From the NCBI GenBank assembly GCA_023131975.1, contig JAGLYV010000090.1, positions 1-39,029 of the forward strand: a stretch of 39,029 nucleotides of DNA, in the 5' to 3' direction. Below are positions 34,815-39,029 of this stretch, piece after piece; positions within the stretch are counted from its first letter, which is position 1, and each line of letters starts with the position of its first letter. The translations under genes and the position numbers were made by a program. The notes under the pieces are model-generated. The model worked only from the letters and a program-made list of their open reading frames with translations. It made no database searches and was not told where the DNA came from. The stretch is from Candidatus Krumholzibacteriia bacterium (GTDB lineage: Bacteria > Krumholzibacteriota > Krumholzibacteriia > Krumholzibacteriales > Krumholzibacteriaceae).

Positions 34815-35636
34815 TTATGACTGGAAACGATCCATCGATTCCTTTTCCTGTACCTCGTACATCCTCTGCCTCTTCATCATCTCGTCGAAGTCGACGCAGT
34901 GGCCGTCGAATTCCGGCCCGTCGACACAGACAAACTTCGTCTTGTTATCGACAGTGACCCTGCATGCGCCACACATCCCCGTGCCGTCGACCATTATCGT
35001 GTTGAGGCTGACCAGCGTGGTGATCTCGTATTTTTTAGTGAGCAGACAGACGAATTTCATCATGATCGGAGGTCCCACAGCCACTACCAGGTCTATTTTC
35101 AATCCTTCGTCTATCAGTTTCTGTATCGCGTCGGTGACAAGCCCCTTCTGTCCGTACGAGCCGTCATCGGTAGTGATCATTACCCTGTCACTGGCCGCTT
35201 TCATCTGTTCTTCCATTATGACCAGGCCTCTTGACCGGCCCCCCAGGATCGATATGACACTGTTTCCGGCATTCTTCATCGCCTGCGCTATCGGATGCGC
35301 CGGGGCTATCCCGACACCTCCACCGACTATAACGACGGTACCGACCTTTTCGATATGTGTAGGGCGTCCCAGCGGCCCGGCGAGATCGAGGATCGAGCCC
35401 CCCTCCTCAAGCATCGACATTTCCTTCGTAGTCTTGCCGACTACCTGGACGACCAGCTCCAACCAGCCTTCCTCAGCCGAAGCATCCGCTATAGTGAGAG
35501 GGATACGTTCCCCGTCCTCCGATGTACGAAGGATTATAAACTGTCCCGCTTTTCGTTTGGCGGCGATCGCCGGAGCCTCGACCCGCATTCGAAACACCTG
35601 GTCCGAAATAAATTCTTTCTCAAGAATCCTGTTCAT
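34815..35636 (-). CDS. nfnA: NfnA-type small subunit (SudB-like FAD/NAD-binding, 2Fe-2S)
   Basis: I start at the ATG at 35636 (MNRILEKEF), giving 273 residues, the normal family size; the open frame further upstream is not conserved-looking. It has an FAD-binding barrel, an NAD-binding domain with VVIVGGGVGIAPAHPIA (101-117), and a C-terminal 2Fe-2S site. Ligands D217, C222, C225 and C237 in VDGTGMCGAC and FVCVDG have the same spacing as the Asp plus three Cys ligands known in NfnA. Its gene lies 36 bases before nfnB. The ribosome site is weak (AAAGG, about 12 bases upstream). Confidence 0.88.
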   Translation of the reverse strand: MNRILEKEFISDQVFRMRVEAPAIAAKRKAGQFIILRTSEDGERIPLTIADASAEEGWLELVVQVVGKTTKEMSMLEEGGSILDLAGPLGRPTHIEKVGTVVIVGGGVGIAPAHPIAQAMKNAGNSVISILGGRSRGLVIMEEQMKAASDRVMITTDDGSYGQKGLVTDAIQKLIDEGLKIDLVVAVGPPIMMKFVCLLTKKYEITTLVSLNTIMVDGTGMCGACRVTVDNKTKFVCVDGPEFDGHCVDFDEMMKRQRMYEVQEKESMDRFQS

Positions 35637-36087
35637 AATGGACTCAAACCTTTTATATAGGTGATTAACTAAACAGAGATACGGCCCCTCGTCTATATCC
35701 ACGCCCGCCCGAAGCGCTGACAGGGGTCCGATCCCCACAAATTGAGACAATTGGACAACCAAAGTAGACTTTTATCAGGAAATGCCCCGTCGAATCAAGA
35801 TAAATCTGTCATCGTCAATCATTGACAGGGTGGATAAATGGACGATCCGGGCGCTTCAGGGCATATTCAGCGGGTGGGCCATCATGGCCCGGGGATCTTG
35901 GCATCCCCAACATCAGAGGCCGGAGATACGGCTGCAGTCAGATCCGCCATCAGAAAACAAAAAATAACTCTTGCAGGAGAAGTCCAGATACGAGAGTTAG
36001 ACGGAACTAAAATAATGACGACTCCTTCAATTCCGGAATCTCCTTCATAAATTGTGGGAATAAGGATATATTTACACCTTTTAAACA
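35637..36087. other. Gene-poor region with tandem hairpins
   Basis: About 450 bases upstream of nfnA and downstream of the methyltransferase gene. Three reading frames of 60-70 codons exist on the plus strand but lack good ribosome sites or recognisable sequence. The notable content is the hairpin cluster at 35876-35932. A GGGG/CCCC stem at 35728-35741 lies nearer nfnA. Promoter hexamers are not clear. Confidence 0.5.
35876..35932. repeat. Three adjacent hairpins, possible structured RNA
   Basis: GGGCCAT-C-ATGGCCC at 35876-35890 is a perfect inverted repeat. It is directly followed by GGGGAT-CTTGGC-ATCCCC at 35891-35908, and after ten bases by GCCG-GAGATA-CGGC at 35919-35932. No T-run follows on either strand. 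It does not match any riboswitch consensus I can recall. Confidence 0.4.
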
Positions 36088-36798
36088 TCAGCCTCTGCGG
36101 AGGACAAAACAGACATCTCCCATCAACCTTCGATTGCCGCTTTTCGATACCATCCGGTCGTAAAACCGGCCTATCGGACCGAGAACCGGGTATTTATGTA
36201 GATACCCTTCTACTATCGGCCATCGGTTTTCTTCTTCGACCTTTAATCCGATGGAATGAAAGACCGAAAGCAGCTCTTCAACACTGTTATACGCGTATTG
36301 CGTCTCCCATGAGTCCTGCCTGCGGATCAGCTTGTGAAACCAGAGCGGCGTTTTTCTGGCCATAGCAAATTCGGGAGCGCTCGGATTGGAGATCGTGGAA
36401 ATGAAGACTCCTCCGGGGACGAGCACCCTGAAGATCTCCCTGGCGGCATCCTGTATCTTCTCGACATGTTCCAGAACATAATTAGCAAAGACGATATCGT
36501 ATCTTTGGGAATCCAGCTGGCTCATATCCTCGATCGAGCAGCACCAGCACTCGCCCACCATTGGAAAATCAACGCTGCAGTCCTCGACATCTATCCTGTC
36601 GCATAGATAGCTACAGCCCTGTTTTGAGATCTGTCTCTCGATCGACAGACTCTTGCCGGCTCCAGCGTTCAGTATACGACATTCTTTTCGCGCATCTCCA
36701 TTCGCATTGAGAAGGGAGACCAGTCTCTGAACGAGATCTCTTTCCGCCGGTGTCTGCATAGATTTCCTATCCTTGTATGTAGTCGAACCGAGTGACAC
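36088..36798 (-). CDS. Class I SAM-dependent methyltransferase
   Basis: A 236-residue cytoplasmic protein with a Methyltransf_11-type core. Motif I reads CRILNAGAGKS (about 42-52), the acidic residue after strand 2 is in DRIDVED, motif IV is DIVFANYVLEHV and LVPGGVFIST is motif VI. It ends with a typical C-terminal beta strand region. The substrate is unknown; the overall shape resembles small-molecule or sugar/lipid methyltransferases. It is isolated, with no operon partner on either side and a weak promoter region upstream. Confidence 0.85.
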   Translation of the reverse strand: MSLGSTTYKDRKSMQTPAERDLVQRLVSLLNANGDARKECRILNAGAGKSLSIERQISKQGCSYLCDRIDVEDCSVDFPMVGECWCCSIEDMSQLDSQRYDIVFANYVLEHVEKIQDAAREIFRVLVPGGVFISTISNPSAPEFAMARKTPLWFHKLIRRQDSWETQYAYNSVEELLSVFHSIGLKVEEENRWPIVEGYLHKYPVLGPIGRFYDRMVSKSGNRRLMGDVCFVLRRG

Positions 36799-36976
36799 AA
36801 AATGGATGTTTTCTTACTAATCCCAGCTTTTTATCATACCACATCTCAGTGATTTTTCATCAGAAAATAACATTTTCACGAATACTATCATGCTGGACAC
36901 GGACAGACATGATCTTCGCAGTTAATTATCCGTAACAGAAAGGTGCTCCGGTATAAACACCGATTGCGACCTGTCT

Positions 36977-37168
36977 CTACGATGTGACCTTATCCAATAG
37001 CCATGCCATGTTCTGTCCGAGGACCTTCATCGTCCTTATACCTTCTTCATCACCTTCCACCTCACCGGGCTCACGCCCGATCCCGAGATTCCAGTAGCTC
37101 GATCCGGGCACTATCATCTGGTTGATGAAGAAAAACTTGTTTATCGCGTCGAATGTGTTCCTGCTTCC
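36977..37168 (-). pseudogene. C-terminal fragment of an NADPH-dependent FMN reductase-type flavoprotein
   Basis: Sixty-three in-frame codons on the minus strand, ending at a TAG at 36977-36979. They encode [18 protein letters not shown], then [18 protein letters not shown] and a helical end [10 protein letters not shown]. This matches the last third of flavodoxin-fold FMN reductases and iron-sulfur flavoproteins. The first two thirds, including the FMN-binding start, are missing. In their place lies a different frame encoding a transposase-like N-terminus. I interpret this as a gene truncated by insertion and deletion. Confidence 0.7.
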
Positions 37169-37323
37169 CGCTCTATCGCATCCAGCGCCGCTTCGAACAG
37201 CGGCACCACTCCCAGCTTTGAAAGTTGCTGGAATGCTGATATCATATTGTTGAAGTCTATCCCGGTTCGTGGTATCGTCAGTTCGACTTTAAGAGTGAGG
37301 GCTAATCGCTTTTGCTCTGACAT
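37141..37323 (-). mobile_element. N-terminal remnant of a transposase-like protein
   Basis: A 60-codon frame starting [18 protein letters not shown], with [20 protein letters not shown] and [13 protein letters not shown], then a short out-of-family tail where it runs into the FMN reductase fragment in another frame. The N-terminal style resembles some insertion-sequence transposases (ISKra4 or ISLre2-like), but I cannot fix the family. A strong AAGGAG site precedes the ATG, and the start codon lies in a hairpin, a trait seen in transposase genes. The rest of the element is absent, so it is a remnant. Confidence 0.4.
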
Positions 37324-37370
37324 GAGGTTCTCCTTTCTTTACTTCGTCGTAAGAGATTGAACCTCATGTC
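37319..37370 (-). promoter_or_regulatory. Hairpin covering the ATG of the transposase-like remnant
   Basis: GACATGAGGTT at 37319-37329 and AACCTCATGTC at 37360-37370 are perfect inverted 11-mers. In the minus-strand transcript they pair, burying the ATG at 37323-37321, while AAGGAG lies in the loop beside the stem. This would reduce translation of read-through transcripts. It may alternatively be part of an element end. Confidence 0.5.
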
Positions 37371-37460
37371 TTTTTTTATGTCAAAACCTCTTTAGCAACA
37401 CATCCTTGGACAAGCCCAAAAAATCTTGCACTTTGTTCGTGTTAAGTCTGACCCAGGAAC

Positions 37461-38915
37461 TTATTCGGCAAGAAATACAGAACGATCCACACGGAAGAAA
37501 AATAGCCCATCCACAACTGGGATCTCGATGTTATCGGCAGACAGGCCAGCCGTATAGTGCGCGATCATATTGTTGGTGAAGAGATCATATACTCCCACTT
37601 CGACAGAGCTTGCACGAATGAGAAAACGTTCTCCTGCATAAGGCTGACCCGGCAGAAGCTCCTCGAACAGAAAGCTGCGATATCCGGTTTGATATCCAGC
37701 CGGTGCTACCTCATCTGAAACAAGAAAAACTTCCGGGACCGCGAATCCGAAATACCTGCTATCTGGAAGCTGCTGAAAAGTCACAGGACCGCTCCCCGCA
37801 TCAAACCCTTCAGCTCCCGGGACGAGCGTGCCTTCGATCGGCTGCTCCGCGAGGTATCGCTGCCACTCGACCTCCAGCGGCAGTTCCGACTCATCTATCC
37901 GCATCTTCGAGACTTCGAGCGCGCTTCCGCCATATTTCGCGTATAGCTCCAGGTATTGCTCGATCTCCATATTCTCCATGAGAAAGGCGTTATAGCCGGC
38001 GCTACCCGCATAGGACATGGACGCATCCAATTGATAGAAATCAGCCGTCGCGAGCAGTTCGCCTGGAGATATCCATCCGGCCCTGTGAAGCTGCAATCCC
38101 AGCTGGTGAAGTATCGCCCGGGACCTGCCTCCCCGCCCTCCGGCAGCCACGGCGAACCCTTCGAGCAACAGCGGATGTGTGATCAGATGCGGCTGCTTGA
38201 GCCTGAGATTCATCAGAAGATGCGCGAGCTCGTGAAAATGCGAGCTGTAGGTCGAAATAACGATATCATGTGACAGGATATAGATCCCCCGTGCCGGATA
38301 TCCCGTCAATCTCCTGATCTCTTCCTGATCCCCGCAGAAGCAATAGTAGATTTTTTCTTTCGCCAACATCTCCATGTCAGATTCTGGCAACCCAAGCAAC
38401 AGAGCTGTCTTTTCCAGAAAACTCTCGAGGGCCGTGATATTTGCGGGATGGAACAGGGTCGTATCGCTGACAAAGAATCTGAAATGCGGTGAGTCGATCT
38501 GCTTCCAGCCCCGAGTCTCATACAGTATTGACGAGACCAGTCTGTCGCCCTTGAAGATCCAGCTCTGAGTCAAAAGGCTGTCATCAGGGAACAGGGTGAG
38601 CCGGAAAAAGTCTTCTTCAAGTTCGTCGACCCTGAACTGTCCGGTTACCCCGACCTCGATCAATTGCCCGAAGGCTTTCTTCGACAGCCCCCAGGAAATT
38701 ATCGGCTTGCACGGAGCTTCGATATAAGTGATGCCCATCCGCCCGGCTATCGCCCGGTCGTCATCTGATATAAATCGGTCAATGGAACCCGGATCATCGA
38801 GAAGTTGTTGCAGAAAGGCATTTGCCCCATCGATATCCAGAGGCGCGGCGCTGATATCGGCAAATACAGAGGCCAGGATCAGGAACAGGAAAATGACGAC
38901 CGCTCGAGTATTCAT
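37461..38915 (-). CDS. Secreted HExxH metallopeptidase-like protein (gluzincin type)
   Basis: A 484-residue protein with a signal peptide (hydrophobic 5-20, cleavage near ISAA). The central part has HELAH near residue 230, in SSHFHELAHLLMNL, followed about 20 residues later by LLLEGFAVAAGG, whose Glu is the likely third zinc ligand. This arrangement is that of gluzincins such as peptidase MA. An N-terminal region (25-130) and a C-terminal beta-rich region (about 370-484) of unknown type flank it. It would act outside the cytoplasmic membrane. Substrate unknown. Its start lies 42 bases after the stop of a gene that runs off the window, so the two may share a transcript. Confidence 0.82.
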   Translation of the reverse strand: MNTRAVVIFLFLILASVFADISAAPLDIDGANAFLQQLLDDPGSIDRFISDDDRAIAGRMGITYIEAPCKPIISWGLSKKAFGQLIEVGVTGQFRVDELEEDFFRLTLFPDDSLLTQSWIFKGDRLVSSILYETRGWKQIDSPHFRFFVSDTTLFHPANITALESFLEKTALLLGLPESDMEMLAKEKIYYCFCGDQEEIRRLTGYPARGIYILSHDIVISTYSSHFHELAHLLMNLRLKQPHLITHPLLLEGFAVAAGGRGGRSRAILHQLGLQLHRAGWISPGELLATADFYQLDASMSYAGSAGYNAFLMENMEIEQYLELYAKYGGSALEVSKMRIDESELPLEVEWQRYLAEQPIEGTLVPGAEGFDAGSGPVTFQQLPDSRYFGFAVPEVFLVSDEVAPAGYQTGYRSFLFEELLPGQPYAGERFLIRASSVEVGVYDLFTNNMIAHYTAGLSADNIEIPVVDGLFFFRVDRSVFLAE

Positions 38916-38957
38916 ATTATAACCGCCGGATGAACTCCCAAATCCGCACTAATGCCC

Positions 38958-39029
38958 CTACCATTTATGCCTGTCGTTCCCCTTTATGAGGTTGAGGAAT
39001 TCCATCCTCGTTTTGCTGTGATTGCGGAA
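38958..39029 (-). CDS. C-terminal end of an unidentified protein (partial)
   Basis: Twenty-three codons are open from the window edge to a TAG at 38958-38960, reading ...SKTRMEFLNLIKGNDRHKW. The Lys/Arg-rich ending and the short gap to the metallopeptidase gene make a real gene end plausible. I cannot assign it to a family from so little sequence. Confidence 0.4.
   Translation of the reverse strand, partial: FRNHSKTRMEFLNLIKGNDRHKW

Noticed and set aside
35782-35967. Plus-strand frames of 60-70 codons in the gene-poor region before nfnA
   Set aside because: They overlap each other in different frames, have weak ribosome sites and run through strong hairpins.

Overview
This window is bacterial chromosome of middling G+C content with dense, operon-like gene packing. 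Two features point to a Gram-negative-type cell envelope: a lipobox lipoprotein and a secreted metallopeptidase-like protein. Several genes suggest an anaerobe: the NfnAB electron-bifurcating transhydrogenase pair, the NiFe-hydrogenase maturation genes hypE and hypF, ferredoxin-type Fe-S proteins, and a candidate small selenoprotein. No rRNA or single marker here fixes the phylum. I would guess an uncultured lineage near the FCB group or the former Deltaproteobacteria, and this is inference only.

Layout. 1-178 (-): start of a histone H1-like Lys/Ala repeat protein, cut by the window edge. 452-4741 (+): DUF362 ferredoxin protein, NhaC-type antiporter with an extra exported domain, and a MATE exporter, behind a TTGACA-17-TATAGT promoter. 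4909-5326 (+): a small membrane protein with an in-frame UGA followed by a SECIS-like hairpin, then an FmdB-type zinc ribbon. 5416-9130 (-): divergent ketol-acid reductoisomerase, lipoprotein, gltX, tRNA-Gln and tRNA-Glu, ending at a strong bidirectional terminator. 9245-15915 (+): tRNA-Met, tilS, hpt, ftsH, folP and cdaA, a housekeeping block whose last gene makes c-di-AMP.

16263-23623 (-) is the most unusual part. Five closely spaced genes encode an MCP-like membrane protein with no sensor domain, a CheA-like protein that keeps a CheW domain but seems to have lost its phospho-histidine and ATP-binding motifs, a small excisionase-type HTH protein, a STAS/HD-GYP protein whose HD pair is changed to RD, and an intact REC/GAF/HD-GYP response regulator. 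The set looks like a chemosensory-derived pathway rebuilt as a scaffold that feeds a c-di-GMP phosphodiesterase output. A sigma-54-like promoter lies upstream.

23960-29806: a nitrilase-family amidase (-), an orphan 264-residue protein (+), the guaB / QueG-like ferredoxin protein / alpha-beta hydrolase operon (-), and a PHP-family histidinol phosphatase (-). 29887-33263 (-): hypF and hypE, with no hydrogenase genes in view. 33342-35636 (-): the nfnA-nfnB pair, ended by an intrinsic terminator. 35637-36087 holds tandem hairpins and no convincing gene. 36088-36798 (-): a methyltransferase. 36977-37370 (-): a decayed junction of a transposase-like N-terminus with the C-terminal fragment of an NADPH-dependent FMN reductase. 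37461-38915 (-): a secreted HExxH metallopeptidase-like protein, preceded by the tail of another gene that runs off the window.
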